A DNA stretch of 64,000 nt from Pleurodeles waltl (taxonomy: Eukaryota > Chordata > Amphibia > Caudata > Salamandridae), in the NCBI RefSeq assembly GCF_031143425.1, contig NC_090450.1:223335442-223399441 (forward strand), given 5' to 3'. A program made the translations under genes and the position numbers. Shown piece by piece: positions 1-10,924 of this stretch. Within the stretch, counting starts at the first letter, position 1. The number at the start of each line of letters is the position of its first letter. Below the pieces are notes generated by a model. It worked only from the letters and a program-made list of their open reading frames with translations. It was not told the origin of the DNA and searched no databases.

Positions 1-1
1 T

Positions 2-1266
2 GCCAGAGCTCAGTATTGGAGAGTTTGTGGAACCGTCTGTTCCAAGGAGCCATTTCTTCAATCACACTCTCAATCCTCCTCTACCCTTCCGATAGGTGCA
101 GTCACTGAGTCTTCTTCTGCATCACTTCATTCGGCGACATCAGGCAATCTTTCTCCAAACCGTCTTTCAACTCCTCCCCAACTGAATGCAGAACAATTTG
201 AGAAACCCCCAATAGCAATTTGGAAGGTGTCATCAAGTATGAGGGGGGCAAAAGAAGGAGTGGTGGAGAGGAGAACTCTCCCAAGCGGAGGAACCAAATC
301 AAACATTGGCGAACCCTCTGTCGTGGCTCTAAATTCTGGGCCAGAAGAACTAAGCGCAGAAGCCTCCACAGTATTGGGAGTCAATTTCAATATAAATACT
401 GAATTGCAACCCCTTGGCTCCTCTCCTAACACCCTATCTCCAGCCTATATGGTAAGTGGGACTAAGGGTTCTTCAACGATGGAGGAGTTAATGGGACAGA
501 TTTTGGTGGAACTTCGTGCTATAAAACTCTCCCAGAAAGAGGCTCGTAGAGAGACAAAAGACCAGCTAACGAAACTGAACACTCATCTAACTCTTCTCTC
601 CTCTCGAGTCTTACAGGTGGAACAGATGGTCTCAGACTTGGAGGATGCAGGGATTCGAAGAGAATCAACAACGTCTCGGATTCAATCCGAACTGGAAGAT
701 CTTCAGTTAAAACTGGACAAAGCAGAGAACAGGTCCCGGTTTTCCAATCTCAGATTCGTAGGGGTCCCAGAAGGGATGGAAGCAGCATCATCAGTGGCTA
801 ATATTGTCTCTGAACTCATCTATAAAACTGTTTTCCCGGAGAGGGAGAAAATGGGAGGGGATCTCACCATCATGCGGGCCCACACGGTACCCTTCACCCG
901 TCCAGTAAATTCCAAATACCCACGCACCATTCTGGTCAACTTTGGAGATTTTCGAATCAAGGAGCAAATTCTCTCACAAGCTAGGAAAGTGAGGGAGTTT
1001 AAGATAGATGACCAGTTTACGTATTGTATTTTTCCAGACATGTCAGTGGCAGCTGCACATCGGTGCCTTGAATTTGTTGGACTGATAGTTTCAAAAGTCT
1101 TGTGGTGCCGGCCGGGTTTGTGCAACTGGCTAAACTTAAAGTTCTACATAAAGGCCAGGTGAAAGTTTTTCAGAATGTCCAGGAGGCAACTAACTTCTTG
1201 GAACTCTTTAAAAAAGCAAGGAGGGGGTATGACTTAAGAGGATGGGAACTAGGGAAGGAGGCATGA
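2..1266 (+). pseudogene. L1 ORF1p-like RNA-binding protein, 5'-partial and frameshifted
   Basis: The reading frame is already open at base 2, so the true start is upstream and no start codon is assigned. The first part is Ser/Thr-rich. A heptad-rich coiled coil follows at about 470-730 (QLTKLNTHLTLLSSRVLQVE). Next comes the ORF1p signature AENRSRFSNLRFVGVPEG at about 722-775 and an RRM/C-terminal-domain-like block ending near MSVAAAHRCLEF. The frame is lost at about 1085-1110 and resumes one frame away (VQLAKLKVLHKGQVKVFQNV), ending at the TGA at 1264-1266. In L1 this protein trimerises, binds element RNA and acts as a nucleic-acid chaperone. ORF2 lies about 580 bp downstream. Family assignment is firm; non-functionality follows from the frameshift. 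Confidence 0.88.
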
Positions 1267-1846
1267 ATTTACATTAACCACATGACATTCTATACGATTG
1301 TCTTTTGTGCAAGTGGTACTGTAATGGAGAAAAATCTTTGCTGGGCGTTGGGAATATTACCCAGTAGAAGTCAATAGGCGATGGCGAGGTGATTGACTAC
1401 TGTTCGAAGAAGTGCCGTCACCCTGCTCTTTTAGTATTAGTTCTCCAAGGTGCCATGATACTGCACCCCAAAATTGGGTGAAGGGGCGGGGGTGGATCAT
1501 TGTCCAGTGTTTTCATGACGGGTAGGACCCACCAGGGTCGGGGGGTTTGGGAAGGAGGGGGAGTCAGGACAGGGCAGGGGAACGATGGGGGAGGTTTGAG
1601 GCGGGATACGGGGTCAGGGGATGGAGCACAGGGTGGAGTTAGATCAAAAAGAAAAGCAAGGTGGAAAAGAAAGAGTTATATCTGCTTTCCGAGGACAAGG
1701 TTTAGCGGAGTCAGAACAAAAAATCCAGGTGGTGATCAACCAACTTCAATATTTATGTGAAGAGCAAACACAAGACAAAAGTCTAGTCAAATTAGTAGTA
1801 CTAGTACAATGGGGCATGGCAGTGAGGGCTGGTACACTGAGAAAAG
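1267..1846 (+). other. Spacer between L1 ORF1 and ORF2, G-rich
   Basis: No convincing coding sequence. The middle part (about 1475-1640) is strongly G-rich on this strand, with several GGGG runs. It probably belongs to the L1 inter-ORF region or an eroded start of ORF2. Short open frames here have no recognisable protein signature. Confidence 0.4.
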
Positions 1847-3589
1847 ATGGGATCTAAGGTAAATGGGGGCAACAACAATGCGAAATTTCGAGCTGTACTT
1901 AATTGGCTGGAATCAGCACAGGCACAAGTGGTCATTTTAGAAGAAACGCATCTAGAGGCAAACGCTCAGGTACCTAGACTTCTGGCATGTATTACTCATT
2001 CCTTTTATGCATCAGCAGATGCTGCAGTACGGGGTTGGCAGTTTTGTTCTCTAGAAAATTTGTAGGGAAAATAAATAATGTTGTACGTGACCCTCAGGCG
2101 AGATGGATAATAGTCACAGCCATATTGGCAGGCAAAGAGGTTCACTTTGTAAGCTACTATGGCCCGATAGAAGATGATATCAAGCCAATGCAGACACTGT
2201 ATACACACCTTTCTCTTCTCCAAGGCTATTTTATAATAGGAGGGGACTTTAATACTATACCAAACACTTTGTGGGACACATCACAGAAGAATAAAGCGCA
2301 GAATAAACCGAAAACCTCTCAGTTGCAAGCAAAACTGATGCTAGATCTAGCTTCAGTAGATGTATGGCGAGCCAACCACCGCTATGCTGAAGAATTTACA
2401 TGTTATTCCAAAAGGTTCAATACGGCATCAAGAATTGATTATATTCTAGTTTCATTCGCATTAGAATGACAGCAAACAGGTATACTCGCAAACTCTTTTT
2501 CGGATCATTCTGTTCCCTGGGTCGAGCTTAATGATTTTAAGGACCCTGGTAACCAGCAGCATCGCTTGCAATGGCATCTAGATAGATCACTTCTGGCAGA
2601 CGAAGACTGGGCAGCTAACCTTAAAGTATCAGTTACGAAATTTTTAGCAACAAATAAAGGGTCCGCCCCTCTTTTTTATATTTGGGGGGCCACTAAAGCC
2701 TTCATACGGGTGGAGGCAATCTCCTTCAAGGCATACCTAGGTAAAACTGCCTGCGAAAGAAGTAGAATACTGCAAAATGAGCTAGAACAGGCATTAAAAA
2801 GGAATCAATTATTCTCCAACCCAGAGACAGCATTAAGGTTGGCAAGGGTTCAGGCCAAATTAAGGGATTTTTTTTCTGTCAAGGGAGATTCTAAATAGAC
2901 ACACTAGTTTTCAACAACAATATGAAGAAAGCGAGCAGGCAGGTAGATTCCTTGCCTGGTCAATTAAGAAGCAATCTAATAGTAACTTGATGAAAGCTAT
3001 TTTTGATGAACAGCAGGCCAGAATGGTCACCCACCCCAAAGAGATCGAAAGAGTATTTCTTTCACACTATCGCAAATTAAATATAGAAAAGACACAAGTA
3101 GATAACTCACAAATTACACAATACTTGGATACAGTAACTTTACCAAGATTAGACCCAGCAACACAGAGTATATTAATATCACCAATTACAATTCAAGAAG
3201 TTATTAAAATAATAAGGTGCGCTCCCAATGGTAAAGCTCCAGGCAAAGACGGCCTCCCGAAAGAAATGTATAACATTCTAGAAGAGCAAATTGTCGAAAT
3301 ATTAGTAGACTTACTCAATCCAATACCAGGAGGAGAGTAAATTGCTGCCGAATTTTCGAGAGCAATAGTGGTTAGCTTTATCAAAAAAGACAAGCCGCCC
3401 GCATAGCCTGGCTCATATCGTCCAATCAGCCTGTTAAACCAGGACTATAAATTATTTACCAAAGTTTTGGCAGTCCACACAGCTCAGCTGGCGCAAGCAT
3501 TGGTACATGAGGACCAGTGTGGATTCATACCAGGTAGGCTATTGTCCACTAATACTAACTTTTTGGTACAGGCAATAGACTATTTATCA
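1847..3589 (+). pseudogene. L1 ORF2p-like, 5' part: endonuclease and start of RT
   Basis: The endonuclease begins with NAKFRAVLNWLESAQAQVVI and LEETHLEAN near 1870-1960. After a frame change at about 2040 it continues with FVSYYGPIEDD, the catalytic-type GGDFNTIPN (about 2240-2266), RIDYILVS (about 2430-2453) and SDHSVPWVEL (about 2500-2530), the usual order of the AP-like endonuclease motifs. A linker follows, then RT signatures: CAPNGKAPGKDGLP (about 3220-3260), GSYRPISLLNQDYKLFTKVL (about 3413-3472) and HEDQCGFIPGRL (about 3508-3543). In-frame stops occur at about 2467, 2896, 3338 and 3404. The frame is cut by the L2-type insertion at about 3590 and resumes at about 5622. The enzyme would nick target DNA and reverse-transcribe element RNA; this copy cannot make it. 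Confidence 0.88.
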
Positions 3590-3960
3590 CTACAACGTAT
3601 CCAGAACTCCGCAGCCAGGCTACTATTACATGTAAAGCGGCAAACCCGCATCTCCCCTGCCTTGAGAGCACTACACTGGTTACCCGTTGCCAGAAGATGC
3701 ACTTTCAAGCTGCTTTGTATCACCCAGAAAGCTATACATGGAACGGGACGAAAATTACCAAATACATCCAACAAAGAAACCTCCGCTCAAGATTGGCACC
3801 CCGCCTTAGAACACCACCATACAAGAAAAAGACTATAGGTGGTACATCCTTCTCCGTCCAAGCAGCCAAACTATGGAATTCATTACCCCCAATTATAAGA
3901 GCCACAGATAACTTTCTTGTCTTCAGAAAACTACTCAAGAGTTGGCTATTTCCTTCATAA
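3590..3960 (+). pseudogene. L2-type LINE ORF2, C-terminal end
   Basis: It begins LQRIQNSAARLLLHVKRQTR and continues with ALRALHWLPVARRCTFKLL, then, one frame away from about 3735, NLRSRLAPRLRTP, GGTSFSVQAAKLWNSLPPII and a stop at 3958-3960. The order IQNSAARLL, LHWLPV, FKLL, RSLRS-like, FSVQAAKLWNSLP is the conserved C-terminal segment after the RT domain in the L2/CR1 group. Its exact role in those elements is not settled. The start here is an insertion junction, not a real start codon. One frameshift lies near 3735-3745. L2 rather than CR1 or Rex1 is my best guess. Confidence 0.8.
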
Positions 3961-4150
3961 CCACCACAGTCAAACAACTATGAACTGCATATGCCTATGT
4001 TGATAAATATTTTTTCAGATTATGTGTATATTTCTATTTATTTATAGTTTCTTTAGAAAATATGTATCGCTACTATGTCATAACAATAAAATACACACAC
4101 ACTCTTTAAACCTGTTTGACTAGGTAATTTTTACCGATGGTTCTAATTAT

Positions 4151-4240
4151 GTATTGTATGTGCATATGTGTGTGTATTCATGTGTGTGTGTGTGTGTATG
4201 TGTATATATATACATATATATATGTATGTATGTGTATATG
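4151..4240. repeat. TG/TA microsatellite
   Basis: An alternating purine-pyrimidine tract: TG repeats followed by TATA/CATA/TGTA repeats. It lies in the 3' UTR of the L2-type LINE just upstream of the foldback element. No coding content. Confidence 0.9.
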
Positions 4241-4357
4241 TTGTTTCTGTGCTTAGCATGTTCGTGGTTCATTGCATGGCTCCTGGGTGGGTTGTTATAT
4301 ACTAGATATCTATGAATTCCTGCTCTCATCTTATCACACTTATCTACTCATCATCAT

Positions 4358-5074
4358 GGGTCAGATGTAGCAACCCTTTTGCGAGTCGCAAACGGCGAAA
4401 ATCGCCGTTTGCGACTCGCAAACGTGGGTTTGCAATGCACAAATGCATATTGCGAGTCGTTACCGACTCGCAATATGCATGTGCGACTCGCAAATAGGAA
4501 GGGGTGTTCCCTTCCTATTTGCGACTCGCAATGGTATGCAATACCATTTGCGACCGCATATGCGGTCGCAAATGGCATCGCAGTTACCATCCACTTCAAG
4601 TGGATGGTAACACAATCGCAAATTGGAAGGGGTCCCCATGGGACCCCTTCCAGTTTGTGATTGCACCCAAAAATAGTTTTCAGGGCAGGGAGTGGTCCAA
4701 GGGGCCACTCCCTGCCCTGAAAAAACCGAAACAAAAGGTTTTGGATTTTTTTAAAATGCAGCTCGTTTTCCCTTAGGGAAAACGGGCTACATTTAAAAAA
4801 AAAAAAAACCTGCTTTATTGAGCAGCAGGTCGCTAACATGGAGGCCTGCTGACGTCAGCAGGCCTCCATGTTAGCGAGTGCCCATAGTCGCTATGGGGCC
4901 GCAATTTGCGACCCACCTCATTAATATTAATGAGGTGGGTCTTTGCGACCCCATAGCGACTTGCAGAAGGTGTCTGAGACACCTTTCTGCATCCCAAATT
5001 GCGACTTGCAATTTGCGAGTCGCAGAGACTCGCAAATTGCAAATCGCAATTTGGTTTTTTCGTACATCTGGCCC
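4358..5074. mobile_element. 717-bp palindromic MITE (Harbinger-like ends, TSD CAT)
   Basis: The left end GGGTCAGATGTA and the right end TACATCTGGCCC are inverted repeats of 12 bp with one mismatch. They are bounded by CAT at 4355-4357 and CAT at 5075-5077, a 3-bp target duplication. GGG...CCC ends plus a 3-bp duplication suit PIF/Harbinger-type elements, though CAT is not the usual TWA target. The interior is a series of nested hairpins: repeated TTTGCGACTCGCAAA-type palindromes, a GGTCCCCATGGGACC-type block at about 4628-4648, a CTCCCTGCCC inverted pair at about 4688-4722, and a 21-bp AACATGGAGGCCTG-type inverted pair around 4835-4875. It has no protein. It sits inside the L2 3' UTR and so is the youngest of three nested layers. 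Confidence 0.78.
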
Positions 5075-5622
5075 CATATGTCATGTCTCTATCAAACTAT
5101 CCTCCATTCTCACTCTGACTCATCCCAAATCCCTTCTACTACTTTCATCTCCTAAATAACTCTGCCTAAGCTCTTCCCTCTGCTTCCACATCTAACTCAC
5201 CAAACCTCACTTTACTACTGTGACCTCCCACACAACCGTACTAAATTCTCCCGCATTTATCTCGCCCTGCTACTATGCTCTCCCTAACCCTTCCACATAC
5301 TCTTCCCTCCTCCTCCACCCCCCTTTACTCATCCCAAGCCTTTGGGTTGAGTAAATGAAGAACATACTCCCAATTAACACTTCTGGATTTCTTTCCTCCT
5401 CCACCCCTCCATTACTCCAGTCAATCTAACTAACAAACTCTCATATCCACGGCTCAAATTAACTCATAATAATACTAAAACTGTACTCATTATTTCCCGA
5501 TACTAATCCATCACTAATTCTTGTTGGGTTCCAGAGTAGCGTGCTACTCATCGAACAGCGCATCGACGCCTCGTCAGGGGTAGTAAGTGCTATATAAATA
5601 CGATTACAATACAATACATAGT

Positions 5623-7262
5623 TCCCATCCAGCGGCAATCATAATGCTTGACGCCAAAAAGGCATTCGATTCAGTTCAATGGCAAGTGCTATTTTCGGGG
5701 TATAAAATCAACCAATCTAAATCAGAGGCCTTGTTCTATAACGCTGAGACATCGATCCTTCCGAAAGATATCCGGGTCGTATCTCCTTCGTCTCACCCCA
5801 TTAGATATTTAGGTATCTACGTGTCCTGGAGCTCGGCTGATCTGTTCCAGTTGAATCACATGAATGTTCTCAAAAAGATTCAAGTACTACTTCTTAAGTG
5901 GCAGGAAACTACGATGACCATTATAGGAAGGACTGCGCTAGTTAAAATGATGATACTGCCCCTACTACTTTTTGTGTTTTTAAGTGTAATTCTGAGAGTA
6001 CCTAAAAGGTTTTTTGAGAAGTTGGATGCATTAATCACACAATTCATATTGAATCATAAGAAACCTTGCCTTCGGCTGGCTAAGTAAACCTTGGCAGTGG
6101 AAGATGGGGGACTAGCTCTTCCCAATATTACAACTTATTATGAAGCAGTTCTATTGGATTGGGCGTCAAGAGCAGCACAAAAAAAACAACTCAATTTCTA
6201 TCTTAATCAGATGATGGCAGAAACCAACATTTATCTTATACACTTCCTATAATTCCCTCGCCTACCAAAAAGGCCTAGATATAAATTACCAAGTATGATT
6301 CAGTTCGTCATATTACAGACACAGGCTAAGTACCAAATTGATAAGACTTATTTGGCGCTTTGAGTAAGGGACGTCTGGATGTTAGGCGTAGAAATAAGTT
6401 TGAGTAACATTCAGCAATGGGAAGGGTTTGGCTTTAAGACTTTAGCGGATTTCTACCTAGCGGACCACTTCAAAACATGGGCGCAGTGTTAATGAGTGCA
6501 AGCGATATTCCAGAACACTTAAAATTTTCATATTGCCAAATGCAGCATGCTCCACATGCAACGAGACAACCACCGAATAGCATTAATGAAGCCATTGCTC
6601 AGGCTTTTTCCGACAATCAAATACGTATCGGCAAATGGTATAAACTACTTCAGGACGCAGGGTCAATTATGGCAACTTCCGAACATTTGATCCGAATAGC
6701 AAATATGACAGGATGTAAGATAGAGGTACAGCACTGGAGAAAGCATAACAAGGTGTCATATAAAGCACTTAGAGGTGAACATTTTAAAAGGATCGCTTTT
6801 TTCTCTAAACGTAAACGATTGCATTATTATACTCCCGCTAGGTTAAGATTAAGAGAGATGCACCCAGAGACATCAGATCTCTGTCCACGCTGTCAAACAT
6901 TTCATGGGGATTGGCTACATATGTGCTTTTCATGTCCATTTCTGGCAAATTACTGGGAGCAGATCTTCCAGTGGTTGAGCTCTTGGATTGCCTATGAAAT
7001 AGCCCCTAGCCCAGTGATGGCACTTTGGGGCATTACGCAAATCACAGATCTTCCCACTTCATCCGGGCAAATGATATTTGTGGGTACTATAATAACCTTA
7101 TCACTTATTCTTCCGGCGTGGAATTTTCAATTTCTTCTGACCTACGCACTATGGGAAGCGAAAATGGAGTCTAGTAGGGTTAAAGAAAAGCTGTATGCCC
7201 AACGGGTAGGAGCAATGCAAAGATATCAAGGGATATGGGCAAAAATGAATATTTGTCAGTAG
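5623..7262 (+). pseudogene. L1 ORF2p-like, 3' part: end of RT and C-terminal domain
   Basis: It resumes L1 coding after the L2 insertion. AAIIMLDAKKAFDSVQW (about 5635-5685) is the RT motif A region with its catalytic Asp. The frame then jumps to GYKINQSKSEALFYN, HPIRYLGIYVSW and FLSVILRVPKRFF, so the segment that normally carries the second catalytic motif (xADD) is deleted at about 5690-5700. After stops at about 6085-6470 the C-terminal domain is open from 6477 to the stop at 7260-7262. It includes YYTPARLRLREMHP, LCPRCQTFHGDWLHMCFSC (a C-x2-C...H...C motif near 6870-6935) and a basic tail. These features are diagnostic of the L1 ORF2 C-terminus. The loss of the RT core makes it inactive. 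Confidence 0.87.
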
Positions 7263-7391
7263 ATTAGGTAGGGGGCAGACAAGGGAGTAGGTCAGAATTT
7301 ATTCATGGACATCATGCTCTAAAGCTCTGTTGTAAAGTTGGATGAATTTATGCAATGTCAATACCACCTGCTGGTTAAAATAAAAAAAGTT
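7263..7391 (+). other. L1 3' UTR and A-rich tail
   Basis: A short non-coding stretch after the ORF2 stop, ending CTGGTTAAAATAAAAAAAG. The A-rich end marks the likely 3' terminus of the L1 copy, because a differently composed GC-palindromic element begins immediately after it. Confidence 0.65.
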
Positions 7392-8315
7392 AAAACCTCA
7401 TACTGCCATGGCAGTATTAGCCGCCGGGCCGGAAATGTCAATCTCCAGCCCGGCGGCCGGCATAGTACCGGCGGCGGCATTATGAGCCTGCCTACCACCA
7501 TGGTTTTCGTGGCGTTAGCAATGCCATGAAAACCATGGTGGTAGGCCCTACCGGTGACTGGAAATTCCTTTCCTGTCACTGGTAGGTGGCTCACCTACCC
7601 CCCCAACACACACCTGACACCCCCCACTCACCCTTCATCCAAACTCCCCTCACCCCCTCTGATCCTCACACTCCTCCCCCCCACTCCTCATACACGCACA
7701 CACCCGCAGACACGCACCACGCATACAACCAATCACTCACACTGGCATACATGCATTCATACAGGCATACTTCCAGACATGCTTGCACACATTCTTACAC
7801 ACAATCACAAGGACATGCAGACACGCACTCACTTCACCATTCTTACACACATTCACTCACACACATACACCCTCGCAAGCAACACAACACACACAGACGC
7901 ATTCACACACACAGACTCAAACATTCATGCACACACTCAGACACACACTCACAACACCCTCCCGCCCCCTCACCTGTTGGAAGCCTGACTTACCTTTGTC
8001 GAGGAGGTCTTCCCGCAGGGAACGGGAAGGGGCACTGCTACTGCCAGCAGCGTCCAGCCAGCAGAACACTGCCAGGCCGTATCACAGGTCATGATACGGC
8101 TGGCAGCGTTCAACTGATATGGCGGTGCTGGTGGTAGCACCAGCTTACCACCGTCCACCAGTGTGATCACTGCCGGATTACCACCCTTCTTGTGGCGGAA
8201 GTCTGGCAGTGATCATAATATGGCGGACGGATGGTAGCCACGGTGACAGTATGTTGGCGGCTGTCACCGCAGCGGTAGGCGGGTTTTACCGCCATTGTTA
8301 TAATAACCACCAAAG
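7392..8315. mobile_element. Harbinger-like non-autonomous element with CA-rich core
   Basis: The left part holds strong hairpins: GCCGCCGGGCC...CAGCCCGGCGGCC at about 7420-7462, and CTACCACCATGGTTTTC...GAAAACCATGGTGGTAG at about 7492-7544. The core (about 7600-7970) is a CACA/CACT-rich degenerate tract. The right part (about 8080-8315) contains GGTGACAGTATGTTGGCGGC, ATGGCGGACGGATGGTAGCC and TTTTACCGCC. It resembles the subterminal sequence of the autonomous Harbinger element at 63440-63550, which has GGTCACAGTATGTTGGCGGC and GCGGATTACCGC. I infer a relative of that family. The outer ends are not clearly inverted repeats, so boundaries are approximate. Long open frames in the CA tract are low-complexity artefacts. 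Confidence 0.5.
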
Positions 8316-9401
8316 GCTTTTGCATATGGCTTGTCTGAGGCCTTTCCGCTGCATACAGCATATCTCCCCAGGACAAACACAGACTAAAAAGTAAGTCATT
8401 ATGAGTCCTATAGTTAAGTCTGCAAATTATGGTTTTTGCCTCCTTATTGGTACTTCGGTTTTTCTGTTCAAATTTATTTTCAGCCACTTTATTTAAGACA
8501 ATGTCACAGCAGAGCTAAGATATATACTCTTTATATTGTGAGCACTAACTAGCCACCAGAATATTTACTAGCTGACTTTCCATGTTATTGAAACCTGAAG
8601 AAACAGTAGAGCGTGGAATACTAATATTTCATAGAAGGAAGGTACAACACTAAAGGATGTTCCACTTCTGCAGCCTCCCCCACTGTAAGCCCTTTATTTA
8701 ATCCCTCACAAGTATATTAATCTTTCTCAGTTCTCTCTCGCTCCTACGCTCTCTTGACTCTTCTTCATACCTAGGATGTCTACTGAAGGGCTTTGAGGCA
8801 GCCTATACACCAACCACAAAGCTCTCAAACATATTTCACTCCAACAGTTAACTTTACTATCTACTCCTCATCCTGTTCTCTCATGCTTTCCCACCAGATA
8901 ACTCTGTCTTTCCAAAAAAAGACTCACATGAATAGGCCTCTTTTTCTAGCAGACTAAATGGATCATAGGTTTTTCATAGGATATTAGGTGATCTAGACTC
9001 TCTTTGAATTAATCCCTCCCGTCAACCTCTTTATGATGAACACTCTTCTGTGGATCAGTGCATCTAGCGTCATAACCAGGAAGGTCACAGGCATGCAGTA
9101 TCCTCATTTACAGAACAGGAGACATCGTTTCAGTAGGTTGGCTTGTGGGCACTTAGAGATGGACAGCGTGAGGCGGCAGATGAGGTAGAATAATTCAACA
9201 AGAGTGCACATCACCCTAGAATTAAAACAGCCACAAGAAATCAATGCGTGCCAACTCCAGTGACTGGAAATCGCTCACTGAGAATGGTGCTGTATAGACA
9301 TGAAGGCCTAACATTGTATCAAAAAAACATGTTTCAGTGGTTAGTATTTAAGAGGATCAAAGAATTCCTGAGGAAGGCTCCAAGGCTCCAAGATCATCTA
9401 G
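8316..9401. other. Unassigned non-coding stretch
   Basis: AT-moderate sequence with no protein similarity I recognise, no tandem structure and no clear element ends. It probably consists of eroded repeats. Confidence 0.4.
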
Positions 9402-9665
9402 CGCTCCATGTGTTGGGGACTACGTGTCCCAGGACTGCTGCAGGCTAAAGAGGAGCCTGTGATTGCTGCTACCTGTGTGCTTGGGAATCACGCTACAAAG
9501 TGCTCTCATCTCTCCTACAGCATGAGATCATCAGTCGCTCCATTTGTTGGAGACTAACATGTCCTAGGACTGCCGTGGGCTAAGGAGAACCCTGTGATTG
9601 CTGCCACCTGTGTGCTGGGGAATTACGCTACAAAGCACTCATCATTCCCACAGTGCGGGATGCGC
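9402..9665 (+). repeat. Two-copy 134-bp tandem duplication
   Basis: The unit beginning CGCTCCATGTGTTGGGGACTA at 9402 recurs at 9536 as CGCTCCATTTGTTGGAGACTA. Shared inner blocks are CTGTGATTGCTGC(T/C)ACCTGTGTGCT and TACGCTACAAAG. The copies differ by scattered substitutions, so the duplication is not very recent. No coding content is recognised. Confidence 0.8.
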
Positions 9666-10673
9666 CTGAGCCAAGGACAGGCCCGCCTATCCATGGCCTA
9701 TTGAGGCCAGGCCAAGCCACCCCTCTTTGTCCCGCAGTAGCAGATACCCTACAGGGACGTCTTTGTGCTCATTGTGTATGCATCTTACCCTGGTGGGACT
9801 CATTGTCTCAGGGCTAACCGGACCTTACTGAAATATCTGTATCTGCATACAAGGGAAGTCCTTTACGATTATGCTTACAGCGCTGCCTCTCCCTTTGCAG
9901 TGCCCTTTGGTGGGTGTAGGAGGCCAGGTTGGGCTACTCTTTATGACCAGCAAAGCTAATTTTGCTTTGGTCCATAATTTGCCAAAAGTAGAATGGGGAA
10001 ACGCAATGCGGGGCGCATGACCCTTGAGCTGATACCATTATTAACATTGACTCTTTCCTGGTGCGGTCAGTGGGAGTCATCACAAAAGAAATAGAATTGA
10101 CAGAAAAAATATTTTCACCCAAAATGGCTAGGGTAAACCTGATCCCAAGAAATGATTCAACAATTGTAACAGTTGATAGCCATCTGGTAGGGCTGACCCA
10201 GTTGCATCTGGGTTAGCACCCACCGAGGATCATACCCACACGAATATATCTGCCCTCTCTGTACCACTGATCAAAAAAAAGAGAGGGCGGGCAAGAAGGG
10301 GATCTCTAATGGCAATGGGCCATCGGGTGCATTGGAGGTTGTTGAAGCTGCTGATGTCAAAGCAGCTGTTGACACTTTACTTATGAAGTTTGAAAATCTG
10401 TTAAAGGAGTTGTTAACACTGATAATGGCCCTTTTAGTTGGGATAGAATCCAAGATATCACTTTACCCAAGCTTGTAGCATAGCTGCCCAAAGGGGTTCC
10501 TCATGACTGATTCCCTCCCTACTCTTCCAAATGTCCCTAGTGGTAGTAAGGAGGTTACATGAAGGGAAGTGGACGAAGCAGAGGGGAGACAGCAAGTAGA
10601 TCAAAGGGCTGTCATAGTTGGACTCTTGCTCTAGGCAAGACTACTGGTTTAGGGTTGACAATAATTTTTTATT
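9666..10673. other. Unassigned stretch left of the retroviral 3' LTR
   Basis: A short plus-strand open segment at about 10267-10480 reads in part EVVEAADVKAAVDTLLMKF and looks compositionally protein-like, but I cannot assign it. At about 10636-10665 the minus strand reads CCCTAAACCAGTAGTCTTGCC. That resembles the leader next to the other LTR (minus strand near 20515-20550), so a second, truncated proviral copy may lie here. Otherwise nothing recognisable. Confidence 0.35.
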
Positions 10674-10918
10674 TGTAGGGGACTAGGCCAATCCTACAAC
10701 AACTTTGCAACTGTCGGCCTATCCCTCCCGGCTCACAAGCAGTACCTCACCAAAAACCCAGACAGTAAAAGGTGATTTCTGGTAGCCTTGACGCATGGAC
10801 TCGAGTGCAACATCTCAGGGGAGGCGTGGTTAAACGGAGATTACCATTTTCTCACATGAGCAATAAGTCTCCGTCAAACATAGGCAATGAAGGAGATGCA
10901 GTAAAGTTTTCAATAGGT

Positions 10919-10924
10919 TTTATT
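10919..10924 (-). promoter_or_regulatory. LTR polyadenylation signal AATAAA
   Basis: Minus-strand AATAAA within GCAAATAAAACC. It lies about 390 bp downstream of the LTR TATA-like box, between R and U5. The other LTR has the same signal in the same context at 20788-20793. Confidence 0.6.

Larger units (their letters stand above)
3590..5622 (+). mobile_element. L2-type LINE, 5'-truncated, inserted into L1 ORF2
   Basis: A 5'-truncated non-LTR element with the C-terminal coding end at 3590-3960, a long 3' UTR, and a tail reading GTGCTATATAAATAC followed by repeated ACAAT units at about 5588-5620. That tail style (a GCTATATAAATA-like end plus a short tandem repeat instead of poly(A)) is typical of L2-related LINEs and the SINEs that borrow their tails. 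L1 coding sequence flanks it on both sides. It contains a TG/TA microsatellite and a complete foldback element (4358-5074). The downstream 3' UTR (about 5080-5480) is pyrimidine-rich. I could not fix a target-site duplication. Confidence 0.75.
1..7391 (+). mobile_element. L1-type LINE, interrupted by a nested L2-type LINE
   Basis: Sense-strand non-LTR retrotransposon of the L1 type. It shows an ORF1 with coiled coil and RNA-binding core, an ORF2 with AP-like endonuclease, RT and C-terminal cysteine motif, a short 3' UTR and an A-rich tail at about 7374-7391. The 5' end lies before the window. ORF2 is split by an insertion at about 3590-5622. A second lesion just after the insertion removes the RT segment between the motif A region and the later RT region. 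Many stops and frameshifts show an old, dead copy. L1 elements copy themselves by target-primed reverse transcription; that role is family knowledge, not shown by this copy. Confidence 0.9.

Noticed and set aside
4360..5080. CRISPR-like repetition of TTTGCGACTCGCAAA
   Set aside because: The spacing is irregular, the words are inverted hairpins in a TIR-bounded element, and the context is eukaryotic.
7554..8137. Long open frames of His, Thr and Pro in three plus frames
   Set aside because: They lie in a CACA/CACT low-complexity tract, are open in all frames together, and show no domain.
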